This document shows positions 8,332 through 17,651 of a stretch of DNA of 64,000 nt, piece by piece. The stretch's first letter is position 1. Each line of letters starts with the position of its first letter. The notes beneath the pieces are model-generated. The model was given only the letters and a program-made list of their open reading frames with translations, had not been told where the DNA came from and did not search any database. The DNA is from Chryseosolibacter histidinae. Lineage in GTDB: Bacteria > Bacteroidota > Bacteroidia > Cytophagales > Cyclobacteriaceae. Where the stretch lies: assembly GCF_018598225.1 (NCBI RefSeq), contig NZ_JAHESF010000009.1, forward strand, positions 186,001 to 250,000, read 5' to 3'. Position numbers and translations under genes: made by a program.

Positions 8332-9723
8332 TTAAATGTGGTGATTTAGACTCTCCTGTAACATCGGGTGGTTCTTGCCAACCAACGGTACTTTTGCCAG
8401 GTTGCTCAATGCTACGAGCAGGAACACAGCCAGGAATACGAGGGCCAATCCGATTTCAAGGAAGCCCAGGCCGCCGTTCTGCTGCATAACCCCAGGTGTC
8501 ACCATTTGGAAGAAGTCGAACCAGTGACCAACGATCACGATGGGGCAAACCAGCTTCAGTGTAGACAACTGACGTTTTGCATCCCTTGTCATCAGCAACA
8601 GGAAAGGCAATACGAAGTTCAGGATCAGGGTCGCATAGAAGATCCAGCTGTAAGGACTGGTAGTCATGCGCTCTATGAAGTATACAGTTTCTTCGGGAAT
8701 GTTGGCATAATAGATCAGGAGGAACTGTCCGAACCAGATGTACGTCCAGAAGATCGAGAATGCGAACACGAATTTACCGAGATCGTGCAGGTGGTTGGAG
8801 TTCACCACTTTCAGGTAACCTGCATCCTTGAGGAATGCGCAGATCAGCGTGATGGTGGCCAGGCCGGTTACCCACCAGCTTGCAAACACATACCATCCGA
8901 ACATGGTGCTGAACCAGTGTGTGTCAATGCTCATCACCCAATCCCACGCAGCAATTGAAGAGCTTACGGCGAAGAAGATGAGGAACCAGGTAGAGATCAC
9001 CCTGTTCTTGTACCAGTATGAAGTAGAGTTCTCGAGGTCTTCGGCCAGCATGTTCTTTTTGATCATGGTGAAGAACCAGTACCACATGCTGAAGAACAGC
9101 ACCATTCTGAAAATGTAGAAGATCGGGAATCCGCCTGCATGACCAGGCCAGAAGAAGAACGGCGCTTTTTTATTGATCAGTGGATCGTATTCCGCGCTGT
9201 TCGCATCATAAAGATCGTGGTGAGTCCAGTGGAAGATATCATGACCTGTAGTGAAGTAGAGAACGATCATGAGGATGCCCGCGATCGGGATCCAGTTACC
9301 CATGGCCAGCGGCACCCTGAGCACACCGGCAGACCAGCCTGCCTGTGCGGCATATTGAATGGCTACGAAGAACAGGCCGATGATGCCCAGTCCTGTGAAG
9401 AACACGTTATTCATCCAAAGAGACGAGAACAGTCTTTCTTTCCAACCCTTTGTATGATGGCCCTCTCCTGCTTCAGCAGCAGCGGCATGATGCTCTTCCT
9501 GGTCTCCTGCCGCAGCCTTCTCTGTGCTGGCTACCAGGTTCTCAGTTTTGATCATACCGTGTCCTTCACCATGGCCGGCCTCTTCGTGATGTCCGCCGCT
9601 TCTCATGGCCAGGATCAACCCCAGGACAAATAAAGCCACCCCTACACCAAGAAGAATAAAGAGCTTATTCCTGGTTTCAGGCCTGAATATGTATTGTTCG
9701 TCTGCAACTTGTAAATGAGCCAT
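8332..9723 (-). CDS. actF: alternative complex III subunit ActF (quinol oxidoreductase membrane subunit)
   Basis: The 463-residue integral membrane protein of about ten helices belongs to the ActF family, related in fold to ActC/NrfD. It is a structural subunit of alternative complex III, which oxidises menaquinol and passes electrons to cytochrome c or the oxidase. Between helices 1 and 2 (about residues 43-93) there is a His/Glu/Ala-rich stretch with HHEEAGHGEGHG and EEHHAAAAEAGEGHH. It is the last act gene before coxB. Confidence 0.92.
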   Translation of the reverse strand: MAHLQVADEQYIFRPETRNKLFILLGVGVALFVLGLILAMRSGGHHEEAGHGEGHGMIKTENLVASTEKAAAGDQEEHHAAAAEAGEGHHTKGWKERLFSSLWMNNVFFTGLGIIGLFFVAIQYAAQAGWSAGVLRVPLAMGNWIPIAGILMIVLYFTTGHDIFHWTHHDLYDANSAEYDPLINKKAPFFFWPGHAGGFPIFYIFRMVLFFSMWYWFFTMIKKNMLAEDLENSTSYWYKNRVISTWFLIFFAVSSSIAAWDWVMSIDTHWFSTMFGWYVFASWWVTGLATITLICAFLKDAGYLKVVNSNHLHDLGKFVFAFSIFWTYIWFGQFLLIYYANIPEETVYFIERMTTSPYSWIFYATLILNFVLPFLLLMTRDAKRQLSTLKLVCPIVIVGHWFDFFQMVTPGVMQQNGGLGFLEIGLALVFLAVFLLVALSNLAKVPLVGKNHPMLQESLNHHI

Positions 9724-9789
9724 TGTTGTTTTCGTTATCGTTGTCCCCCGCCCTCTTCAGACGCGGGTTCGTTCATTCGTTAGTGGATT

Positions 9790-10464
9790 TTATTTCTGTA
9801 AGGTCTTCACGTATTTGGCGATCTTCCAGCGGTCTTCCGGGCTGATCTGTGAGCCGTGGGGCCACATCAGGTTTTTACCGTAGGTGATCACGTGGAAGAT
9901 ATGTCCTTCAGTGATCTTCTTCAATGCGTCAGACTTGTAGTTCGGAACACCGTTGTAGTTACCTTTCTTCGTGCCATCCACTTCCACACCTTCAGCAACT
10001 TTTCCGTTGCCTTCGCCTTTCGGTCCGTGGCAGTGGTCGCAATACATTTCATACAGCGCCTTTCCTGCGGCTACCACTTCGGCCGTTGAGTCCAGGGGAT
10101 TCTTCAGCCTGCTGGCAAGACGCAATCCAGTTGAATCGTTGGGAAGACGGTAAGGAAGCCATCCCTGCGCGTTCCGTTTTACGGTATTGGGCGCAGGCTC
10201 GCGCATGTTCATGCGATGAGGGTTGAACCTGTTCGAGTTATAATATTCGGCATGACCCTCTCCTCCTTCCACGGAAGTAGGGTAGTCGATGGAAGTTACC
10301 CAGCGGCCGGCATCCTCGTCTGTGATCTGTGAGTACGGTTCGTAAGCCACGGAGTGATACATGTTGGGTGCATACTCGGTACCCTGATCGTCACCACCTG
10401 CACCGCATGAACTCAGCAGGACTGCCGCTGAAACTCCTGTTATCAAGCTTTTTACTAAGCGCAT
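9790..10464 (-). CDS. actE: alternative complex III subunit ActE (monoheme cytochrome c lipoprotein)
   Basis: The 224-residue protein has a signal sequence with lipobox LLSSCGAGG, so it is anchored as a lipoprotein on the periplasmic side. One heme-binding CDHCH motif lies in GKALYEMYCDHCHGPKGEG, with a distal methionine likely in the NLMWPHGSQ region. It is the mobile or terminal heme subunit that hands electrons to the oxidase. The gap of 66 bases to actF shows no terminator. Confidence 0.92.
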   Translation of the reverse strand: MRLVKSLITGVSAAVLLSSCGAGGDDQGTEYAPNMYHSVAYEPYSQITDEDAGRWVTSIDYPTSVEGGEGHAEYYNSNRFNPHRMNMREPAPNTVKRNAQGWLPYRLPNDSTGLRLASRLKNPLDSTAEVVAAGKALYEMYCDHCHGPKGEGNGKVAEGVEVDGTKKGNYNGVPNYKSDALKKITEGHIFHVITYGKNLMWPHGSQISPEDRWKIAKYVKTLQK

Positions 10465-10485
10465 ATCTTTATAGCTCCTGTGTAA

Positions 10486-11016
10486 TTATTCGAAAGATTT
10501 AGTGTTCACTTCAGAGGCGCCCGCTTCTTTCAGCAGACGGCTGATCTCGTCCTTGCTTTTACCTCCATTCGCATCGGTATCGATCGCCATCACGTGCTTA
10601 TCTTCCGTGCTGCGAAGGTCGAACTGACGGGGTGAGCCATAAGGTTTCATATCGCTCACGATCATGAAGGTAGCCACCATACCGAGGGCAGACAGCAGTA
10701 CCGTCATCTCGAAGGTAACAGGGATAAAGGGAGGCAGTGACACAAAGTTCTTACCACCGATGATCATGGGCCAGTCATAACCGAGCATCCAGATCTGCAT
10801 GGTCAACGCCAAAGTTGTTCCGGTCAGGCCGAACAGGAAAGCTGCGATCGGCAAACGGGTTCTCTTATACCCCAGCGCCTCGTCAAGGCCGTGCACCGGG
10901 AAGGGTGAATATACTTCGTGTATTTTTACGCCGCCTGACCTCACTTTTTTCACTGCGGCCAGCAGCACATCTTCATCCTCGAAAACCCCCACCAGAAAAT
11001 TCTTGTTAACGTCCAT
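10486..11016 (-). CDS. actD: alternative complex III subunit ActD (DUF3341)
   Basis: The 176-residue DUF3341 family protein has an N-terminal soluble part (FEDEDVLLAAVKKVRSGG, EVYSPFPVHGLDEALG) and two membrane helices, then a soluble C-terminal tail that ends with EAGASEVNTKSFE. This is the usual ActD layout. It lies between actC and actE with gaps of 31 and 21 bases. It is a structural subunit without a cofactor. Confidence 0.92.
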   Translation of the reverse strand: MDVNKNFLVGVFEDEDVLLAAVKKVRSGGVKIHEVYSPFPVHGLDEALGYKRTRLPIAAFLFGLTGTTLALTMQIWMLGYDWPMIIGGKNFVSLPPFIPVTFEMTVLLSALGMVATFMIVSDMKPYGSPRQFDLRSTEDKHVMAIDTDANGGKSKDEISRLLKEAGASEVNTKSFE

Positions 11017-11047
11017 CTTATTGAGTTATGAATGTTATCGATCCGTA

Positions 11048-12463
11048 TTAATGTTTGTTTGCGCTTTCTTCCACCAGCTCGCCATGCGCCACCGCTTTCT
11101 TCTCTGAAGTTGCCTTCAGAATGCTCTTCACCTCAGCAATGTTGATCACCGGGAAGAACTTGGCGAACAGCAGGAATGCGGTGAAGAAAAGTCCGAAGGT
11201 GAAAAGGTATTCACCGATATCGTACATGGTGGGATGGAACATCGTCCAGCTGGAAGGAATGTAATCCCTGTGCAGCGACGTAACGATGATCACGAAGCGC
11301 TCGAACCACATACCGATGTTCACGATGATCGACAGCACGAACGTGGCCACGATGCTCGTTCTGATCTTCTTGATCCAGAACAGCTGCGGAGAGATCACGT
11401 TACAGGTCATCATAGACCAGTATGACCAGGCATAAGGACCTTGCACGCGGTTATAGAAGGCATATCCTTCATATTCAACACCTGAGTACCAGGAGATGAA
11501 GAGCTCCGTGATGTAAGCGATACCTACGATCGAACCGGTAACGATGATGATGATGTTCATCAGTTCGATGTGGTAGATGGTAATGTAATCTTCCAGTTTG
11601 AATACAGCGCGGGTGATGAGCAGCAGCGTTAACACCATGGCGAAACCGGAGAAGATCGCACCCGCAACGAAGTACGGCGGGAAGATGGTTGTGTGCCAGC
11701 CAGGGATCACGGAGGTAGCGAAGTCCATGGATACGATTGTGTGAACCGACAACACCAGCGGCGTTGAAAGACCTGCCAGGATCAGGGCCACAGATTCATA
11801 TCTTGCCCAGGTTTTAGCACCACCTGACCAGCCGAAGCTCAGTGCATTATAGATGGTAGCGCGGATCTTGTTGCCTTGCATGAGTGCCCTGTTGCGGATG
11901 GTAGCGAAGTCAGGGATCAGACCCATGTACCAGAACACCAGCGATACGGTGAAGTAAGTCGAGATCGCGAACACGTCCCACAACAGCGGTGAGTTGAAGT
12001 TCGCCCACAGTGAGCCCCAGGTATTAGGAAGGGGCAGACACCAGTAGAATCCCAGCCAGAGGCGGCCCATGTGCATGAGCGGGAAAGTAGCGGCACAGAT
12101 AACGGCAAAGATCGTCATCGCTTCAGCAGCGCGGTTGATCGACATCCTCCAGCGCTGACGGAACAGCAAAAGGATCGCGGAGATCAGCGTACCGGCGTGA
12201 CCGATACCCACCCACCACACGAAGTTTGTGATGTCCCAAGCCCAGCCTACCGTTTTGTTAAGACCCCACATCCCTACGCCATGCCAAAGCAGCATGCACA
12301 CACAGTAGAATCCGTAAGCGAATACCACCAGGGAGATCGCCATCGCCATCCACCAGAGCTTGGTGGGTGCGCCCTCTACCTGCCGACTGATATCATGGGA
12401 TACGTCCTTTACGGTTTTACCACCGGTAATCAAAGGTTCACGTATTGCCGAAGTTACTTGCAT
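11048..12463 (-). CDS. actC: alternative complex III subunit ActC (NrfD-like quinol-binding membrane subunit)
   Basis: The 471-residue NrfD/PsrC-like protein has about ten helices and is the likely site of menaquinol oxidation. It has the segments VGIGHAGTLISAILLLFRQRWR and MHMGRLWLGFYWCLPLPN that are typical of ActC. The acidic and histidine residues in the first belong to the quinone site in related structures. It lies between actB (41 bases) and actD (31 bases). Confidence 0.94.
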   Translation of the reverse strand: MQVTSAIREPLITGGKTVKDVSHDISRQVEGAPTKLWWMAMAISLVVFAYGFYCVCMLLWHGVGMWGLNKTVGWAWDITNFVWWVGIGHAGTLISAILLLFRQRWRMSINRAAEAMTIFAVICAATFPLMHMGRLWLGFYWCLPLPNTWGSLWANFNSPLLWDVFAISTYFTVSLVFWYMGLIPDFATIRNRALMQGNKIRATIYNALSFGWSGGAKTWARYESVALILAGLSTPLVLSVHTIVSMDFATSVIPGWHTTIFPPYFVAGAIFSGFAMVLTLLLITRAVFKLEDYITIYHIELMNIIIIVTGSIVGIAYITELFISWYSGVEYEGYAFYNRVQGPYAWSYWSMMTCNVISPQLFWIKKIRTSIVATFVLSIIVNIGMWFERFVIIVTSLHRDYIPSSWTMFHPTMYDIGEYLFTFGLFFTAFLLFAKFFPVINIAEVKSILKATSEKKAVAHGELVEESANKH

Positions 12464-12504
12464 TGTTATTTTTAAGCGTTATCCGTTATTAAATCGATTC
12501 TTTC

Positions 12505-15500
12505 TTAAGCTTTAACTTCTTCCTTGTTCCTCACCTTGGTCAGGTAGAAGATATTAGGACGTACGTTGATCTCTTCCAGCACAGCGTAAGCGCGCGGGTT
12601 GTCCGCTTCCTTATCGTTGATGTGCGGCCTGTTCGGATCAAGCGGTCTGATCTTCAGCAATTTCGAGATCCGGCTGTTCGGGTTGTTCATGTCACCGAAA
12701 ACAATCGCGCCAGTAGAGCATGATGCCTGGCACGCGGTTACTACTTCGCCGTCTTCGAGCGGCCTTCTCTCCTTCTTCGCGTTAAGCTTGCCCAACTGGA
12801 TGCGCTGTACGCAGAATGAACATTTCTCCATTACACCGCGTGAACGAACGGTCACATCGGGGTTCAGCACCATTTTGCCGAGGTCTGTGTTCATCGCTGT
12901 GTTCACGTTCTCGAACTGGCGGTTATCGTGATACTTGAACCAGTTGAAGCGTCTTACTTTATAAGGACAGTTGTTAGCGCAATAACGTGTACCGATGCAG
13001 CGGTTGTAGGTCATCTGGTTGAGACCTTCTGTGCTGTGGGTTGTGGCCGCAACAGGACATACTGTCTCACAGGGAGCGTTGTTACAATGCTGGCACAACA
13101 TCGGCTGGAATACAACCTCCGGGTTATCGGCGGCTTCTTCGAGTCCTTTCCAGTCATCGATAGAGGCTGAGCTGCTGTAGTAGCGGTCGATGCGCAACCA
13201 GTGCATTTCGCGACGGTTGATCACCTCTTCACGGCCTACCAGTGCCACGTTGTTCTCTACGTTACAAGCCACCACGCAGGCAGCGCATCCCGTACAGGTA
13301 TTGAGGTCGATGGCCATACCCCAATGGTGGTTGTTGTAGTCGTGGTTCTTCCAGATGGAAAGTTTTTCAGGGTCAGATTTGTGCGACTCCTCTTTCCAGG
13401 TATGGATCTCAGGCTTGTATTTCTTTTTCTGGTAGCTGTCGTCTTTGTATTCGGCGAGGCTGGTTTCCTGGATCACGGTAGCACGGCCCATGTACGTGTT
13501 ATGAGTCTGGGTCTGCGCGATCTGGTACGTATCACCGGTGATCTGGAAGTCAACGTTCACCGCGCTGTAGCTCAGTGAATTGTTGATGCTGGCGATGAGC
13601 GGGTAAGCGTTCACGCCGATTCCGTCAGCTACTTTTCCGGCTTTCGTCCGGCCATAGCCTACCGCAATGCCGATCGTTCCCTGTGCCTGGCCGGGCTGAA
13701 CGAGTACAGGTACTCTTACTTCCTTGCCGTTGGCCTTGATGGTTGCGTATTTTGAAATGCTTTCAGAGAATGAGATGCCGGCAGCGTCTTTGGGAGAAAC
13801 GGTTACATAGTGATCCCACACGGCTTTGGTAACAGGCTCAGGCAGCTCCTGCAGCAGCGGGTTGTTGGCTTGTGAGCCATTGCCTACGGTTCCGTTCTCG
13901 TAGATCACCAGCTCCATGCCACCGCTCTTGTAGTTGTTCGCGATTGCATTGGCGGCGTTGCCTACGTTGGCGCCAAAGGTTACTGAACCACCTTCAACAG
14001 GCAGCTCATAAACGCCATCGTACAGGCACTTATCCCAGAACGATTGGAAATCGATCGTCTGGTTTTTGAAGAACCAGTTTCTCCAGTTCTCTTTTACAAA
14101 TTCGAAGTAGTCTGTATCAGCCGCACCTGCCCAGGTCAGGAAGCTTTCCTGTGCTGCACGCGACTTGAAGATCGGCGTGATGGCAGGTTGTGAAAGGCTG
14201 TAGTGATTTTTCTTAGGCTCGGCATCATTCCATGATTCGAGGTAGTGATGATCGGGCGCCAGGAAGTTGACCAGCGTACCGGTCTCTTCTTCTTTATAAG
14301 AGGTTGCTACTGACAGTGAAACGTTCTTCAGTGCAGCGGCGATCTTTTCTCCTTGCGGATGATCGTATACAGGGTTGGCATTGTAGAAGATCACACCATC
14401 GATCTTTCCACCTTCTAGCTCGGTTACAAAGCTGGTCATGGCCTCGTCGTTACCTTGCCTGAAGTTTACAGGAAGGCCGGGAAGGATGGTTGTGCCATAG
14501 CTTCCGAGCATATCGTTGATGGCGTTTACTACCACCTGAACGGCTCTGTCGTTAGAGCCTGCTACCACGAGCGCTTTTCCGCGGTTCTCCCACAGTTCGT
14601 CAGCGGCGCGTGACAGGTTAGGCTTCTCCATACCACCGCTCACCGTAGCGCGGCCTGCTTTGGCAGCGATCAGGTTATACAATTGAACGGCAACCGCACC
14701 TTCTTCTGAAGGTTTGATCTGTGTTCTGTAGTCAGCATTGGCACCAGTGATGGTCATGATCGACTCGAACTGGTAGTGACGGGACATGTCGCGTTTCTCT
14801 TCGCTTACTTCCCTGCTTTTACCGTACTGTTTGGTATTCTCGATAGACGATCCCCAGCTGTTGAGGAAATCGGCGGCAATGCTCACGATGGTGTTTGCCT
14901 TGCTGAAGTCGTACGAAGGGATCATGGCGGTGCCGAATGACTCTTCGTTGGCTTTCAACATGCCGTAGTGCGATGTCTGATCGTACTGGATGTGCTGGGT
15001 GGTGGGATATTTGGCTTTGAATTTCTCGATCACCGCCTTGGTGCTGGGGCTCAGCACCGTGTTGCTCACGATCCTAATCTGGCCACCTTTACCTGCGATC
15101 TCGCTGAGTTTTGCTATAACCTGAGTATCGAGGTCTTTCCAGTCTATTTTCTTTCCACCGGCTTTGGGGCCGCGGAGCCTGTCGTTGTCGTATAATGAAA
15201 GAACGGAAGCCTCAACCTGTGCGCTGGTGCCTCCTTTCGTAACGTTTGAAAGTGCGTTGCCATCAACCTTGATCGGACGGCCTTCGCGGGTCTTCACTAC
15301 AATGCTGCAATAGTCGCCACCATTGATGTATGTGGAAGCATAATAGTTGGCGATGCTGGGATCGATGTCTACGGGCTTGTTCACATAAGGAATAGCCTTG
15401 CGGATCGGCGCTTCACAGGCAGCCAGTGAAACGGCAGCCATACCAAATCCCATCATCTTCAGGAAATCCCTGCGTGAGTGACCAGGGTCTTCTTCATCCA

Positions 15501-15603
15501 CCGGAGGCGCAGGGGCAAATTCGTGATGAGCGTGTTTTACAAACTCGGGATTGTTTGCCAGCTGCTCGATGCCTTTCCAGTATATCTTCTTAGATTCTTC
15601 CAT
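12505..15603 (-). CDS. actB: alternative complex III subunit ActB (molybdopterin-like plus ferredoxin domains)
   Basis: The 1032-residue periplasmic subunit starts with a Tat motif SRRDFLK at about residues 43-49, followed by a lipobox with Cys63 in SLAACEAP. Residues of about 70-700 form the molybdopterin-oxidoreductase-like part, which in studied ActB proteins carries no molybdenum. Residues of about 760-980 form a four-cluster ferredoxin part with CTGCAACVVAC, CQHCNNAPCETVCP, CIGTRYCANNCP and CSFCVQRIQ. It transfers electrons from the quinol site towards the hemes of ActA. The fused B1/B2 form is normal for Bacteroidota. Confidence 0.95.
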   Translation of the reverse strand: MEESKKIYWKGIEQLANNPEFVKHAHHEFAPAPPVDEEDPGHSRRDFLKMMGFGMAAVSLAACEAPIRKAIPYVNKPVDIDPSIANYYASTYINGGDYCSIVVKTREGRPIKVDGNALSNVTKGGTSAQVEASVLSLYDNDRLRGPKAGGKKIDWKDLDTQVIAKLSEIAGKGGQIRIVSNTVLSPSTKAVIEKFKAKYPTTQHIQYDQTSHYGMLKANEESFGTAMIPSYDFSKANTIVSIAADFLNSWGSSIENTKQYGKSREVSEEKRDMSRHYQFESIMTITGANADYRTQIKPSEEGAVAVQLYNLIAAKAGRATVSGGMEKPNLSRAADELWENRGKALVVAGSNDRAVQVVVNAINDMLGSYGTTILPGLPVNFRQGNDEAMTSFVTELEGGKIDGVIFYNANPVYDHPQGEKIAAALKNVSLSVATSYKEEETGTLVNFLAPDHHYLESWNDAEPKKNHYSLSQPAITPIFKSRAAQESFLTWAGAADTDYFEFVKENWRNWFFKNQTIDFQSFWDKCLYDGVYELPVEGGSVTFGANVGNAANAIANNYKSGGMELVIYENGTVGNGSQANNPLLQELPEPVTKAVWDHYVTVSPKDAAGISFSESISKYATIKANGKEVRVPVLVQPGQAQGTIGIAVGYGRTKAGKVADGIGVNAYPLIASINNSLSYSAVNVDFQITGDTYQIAQTQTHNTYMGRATVIQETSLAEYKDDSYQKKKYKPEIHTWKEESHKSDPEKLSIWKNHDYNNHHWGMAIDLNTCTGCAACVVACNVENNVALVGREEVINRREMHWLRIDRYYSSSASIDDWKGLEEAADNPEVVFQPMLCQHCNNAPCETVCPVAATTHSTEGLNQMTYNRCIGTRYCANNCPYKVRRFNWFKYHDNRQFENVNTAMNTDLGKMVLNPDVTVRSRGVMEKCSFCVQRIQLGKLNAKKERRPLEDGEVVTACQASCSTGAIVFGDMNNPNSRISKLLKIRPLDPNRPHINDKEADNPRAYAVLEEINVRPNIFYLTKVRNKEEVKA

Positions 15604-15642
15604 AAATCATTTATCGCGATGCGTGATCGTAATTATTTCAGA

Positions 15643-16887
15643 TTAATAGTGACACTTTGAACATTCCAACCCGCCGATATTCTCCACCTTCATATTTCCT
15701 TTGGACTTCGCATTGTGCAGCTCTACAAGCTTGTCATAGTAGGCATTGCCTTTTGTATTGACATCCGTTTTGCGGTGACAGTCGATACACCAGCCCATGG
15801 TCAGCAGGGAGTGCTGGCGGACTACATCCATTTCCTGAACGGGGCCGTGGCAGGTCTGGCATTCAACGCCGGCTACGTTCACGTGCTGGGCGTGGTTGAA
15901 GTATGCCAGGTCAGGGAGGTTGTGGATCCTTACCCATTCGATAGGCCTGTTCTCATTATAAGCTCTTACAATTTTGGCGATCTCTCCTTCTCCTGTGGTT
16001 GTTCCTGATTTGATCTGGTTGTGACAGTTCATACAGATGTTCACAGAAGGGATGGTTGCGCTCTTGCCTTTCATTACACCTACGTGGCAGTATTTGCAGT
16101 CGATCTCGTACTGACCGGCGTGGATCTTATGAGAGAAAGCGATGGGTTGTTTCGGTGCGTAGCCTTGCTGGATGCCAACAGAGTACAATCCGTTGATCAC
16201 TGCCTTGAAGCCGAGGGCGCCTACCAGGAACGCTACCACGAAGATGAATCCGCGGCTGCTGGCGATGGTACCTGCTGTAATGGGTGAGTGAACAACTTCT
16301 TTTTCTTCTTCCGTCAGTGCTTTCTGATCGAGGAAACGTTTCAGGGATGAAACAAGGAAGGCTAAAATGACAACAAGCAGGATCAGGATCACGATCATGC
16401 CTACGAGCAGAACATTTAAATATGTAGCAGGAACACCTTCTTCCTTAGGACCGTCAACTACTTTTTGCTTTTGACCAGGCTGCTCTCCAGGACCTTTGAT
16501 CGTCTCGTCCTGAATGTAGGCCAGAACGTTCATGATGTCCTGATCTTTGAAGCTCGAGAACGACGTCATCGTCGTCTTGTTGTACTCGTTGAAGAGGTTA
16601 ACGGCGTAAGCGTCACCGCTGGCAATCACTGCAGATGAGTTCTTGACGAATGATTTGATCCAGTCAATAGACGGAGCTCTGTCATAAACGCCGGCCAGTG
16701 CAGGGCCTACTAATTTCTGATGAACTCTGTGGCAAGCTTTACAGTTTGAATCAAAAATCTGTTTCCCGGCTGAGATCGCAGCAGGTTCCTTGGGGATTTC
16801 CTGAGAATAAGCGGAGAAACTAACGGAGATTAATGTAAAAACGAATAAGAAGATCTTGCACGTGGAGTGTAGATAGTTTTTTATCAT
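15643..16887 (-). CDS. actA: alternative complex III subunit ActA (multiheme cytochrome c)
   Basis: From the ATG at 16887 the protein has 414 residues: a signal peptide to about residue 28, a single-heme cytochrome c domain (C49-H53, CKACH), two membrane helices (about 157-181 and 213-237), then five more heme motifs: CKYCH 264-268, CMNCH 285-289, CQTCH 343-347, CIDCH 367-371 and CSKCH 409-413. The last motif ends one residue before the C-terminus. That makes six CxxCH motifs in all. The reading frame is open up to 16974, but that start lies upstream of the promoter at 16923-16953. The 16887 start gives a proper signal peptide and is preferred. Confidence 0.93.
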   Translation of the reverse strand: MIKNYLHSTCKIFLFVFTLISVSFSAYSQEIPKEPAAISAGKQIFDSNCKACHRVHQKLVGPALAGVYDRAPSIDWIKSFVKNSSAVIASGDAYAVNLFNEYNKTTMTSFSSFKDQDIMNVLAYIQDETIKGPGEQPGQKQKVVDGPKEEGVPATYLNVLLVGMIVILILLVVILAFLVSSLKRFLDQKALTEEEKEVVHSPITAGTIASSRGFIFVVAFLVGALGFKAVINGLYSVGIQQGYAPKQPIAFSHKIHAGQYEIDCKYCHVGVMKGKSATIPSVNICMNCHNQIKSGTTTGEGEIAKIVRAYNENRPIEWVRIHNLPDLAYFNHAQHVNVAGVECQTCHGPVQEMDVVRQHSLLTMGWCIDCHRKTDVNTKGNAYYDKLVELHNAKSKGNMKVENIGGLECSKCHY

Positions 16888-16922
16888 GATAAGGCTAGTG
16901 TCCGTTTCCAAAACAAGTGGCA

Positions 16923-16953
16923 CAAATCTACTATTGGAACTCATTTTTTCAAA
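16923..16953 (-). promoter_or_regulatory. consensus Bacteroidota promoter of the act-cox operon
   Basis: On the minus strand a TTTG box (plus coordinates 16950-16953) is followed after exactly 19 bases by TAGATTTG (16923-16930). This is a full match to the Bacteroidota primary sigma consensus TTTG-N19-TAnnTTTG. Transcription should start near 16916, about 30 bases before the actA ATG. This fixes the actA start. No comparable promoter was noticed within the operon, whose gaps are mostly below 70 bases. Confidence 0.8.
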
Positions 16954-17090
16954 TTTATTTACAGTTCTGCACAATATTTTATCAGTATTTTAATGCTGTT
17001 TCGCAGGCTTTTATGTCCGGCGGCGAAAGGTAAGGACAGATTGCGAAGATGGACGGAAAAAGTTTAATTTAGAATCATTTTAAATTGTTT

Positions 17091-17651
17091 ATGACCGCTT
17101 TTGAATATGTTATCGTTCTCATTTCGATCATCCTCGGGCTTGGAATCACCACGATCCTGACTGGTGTTGCCGAGATGATCAAACATACACGTCTGTCTGC
17201 CTTGTATGCTCCTTATATTATATGGATAGCGCTGGTGTTCGTGATCTACATCCAGGAATGGTGGGTGACGTATGAGCTGAAAGCCGTACAGACCTGGACG
17301 TTGCATAAGTTTCTCGCCATACTGATCTATCCCATAAGCCTTTACATACTCGCGCACCTGCTCTTTCCCACCGGCGTTTCGCGCGAATTCACCTCCAGGG
17401 AGTTCTATCTTCACAACTATCCGAAGCTCTTCATTGCTGTGATCATCCTTGATATCCAGAGCATTATTCACAACCTCGCGTTCAGCGGCCTGGCACTCCA
17501 GACACAGATCCCTCACCTGGCAGTGCTCATCATCTTATCAACTATGATAACCACCAAAACCAAAAAGACCTGGGTGCATACTGCCGTCGCCCTGGTGTTG
17601 CTGGTGATACTCGTTATCAGCCTTGCGATTGAAAAACGCGTGATCTATTGA
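17091..17651 (+). CDS. orphan membrane protein, about six helices
   Basis: From the ATG at 17091 the product has 186 residues and about five or six hydrophobic segments, with no recognisable catalytic motif and only short loops (EWWVTYELKAVQTW, SREFTSREFYLHNYP). A TTG two codons upstream is a less likely start. It is divergent from actA. Its stop codon overlaps the end of the convergent DUF4157 gene by seven bases. I do not recognise the family beyond a general Bacteroidota integral membrane protein. A role as an immunity partner of the neighbouring effector is possible but would be unusual for a convergent gene. Confidence 0.7.
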   Translation: MTAFEYVIVLISIILGLGITTILTGVAEMIKHTRLSALYAPYIIWIALVFVIYIQEWWVTYELKAVQTWTLHKFLAILIYPISLYILAHLLFPTGVSREFTSREFYLHNYPKLFIAVIILDIQSIIHNLAFSGLALQTQIPHLAVLIILSTMITTKTKKTWVHTAVALVLLVILVISLAIEKRVIY

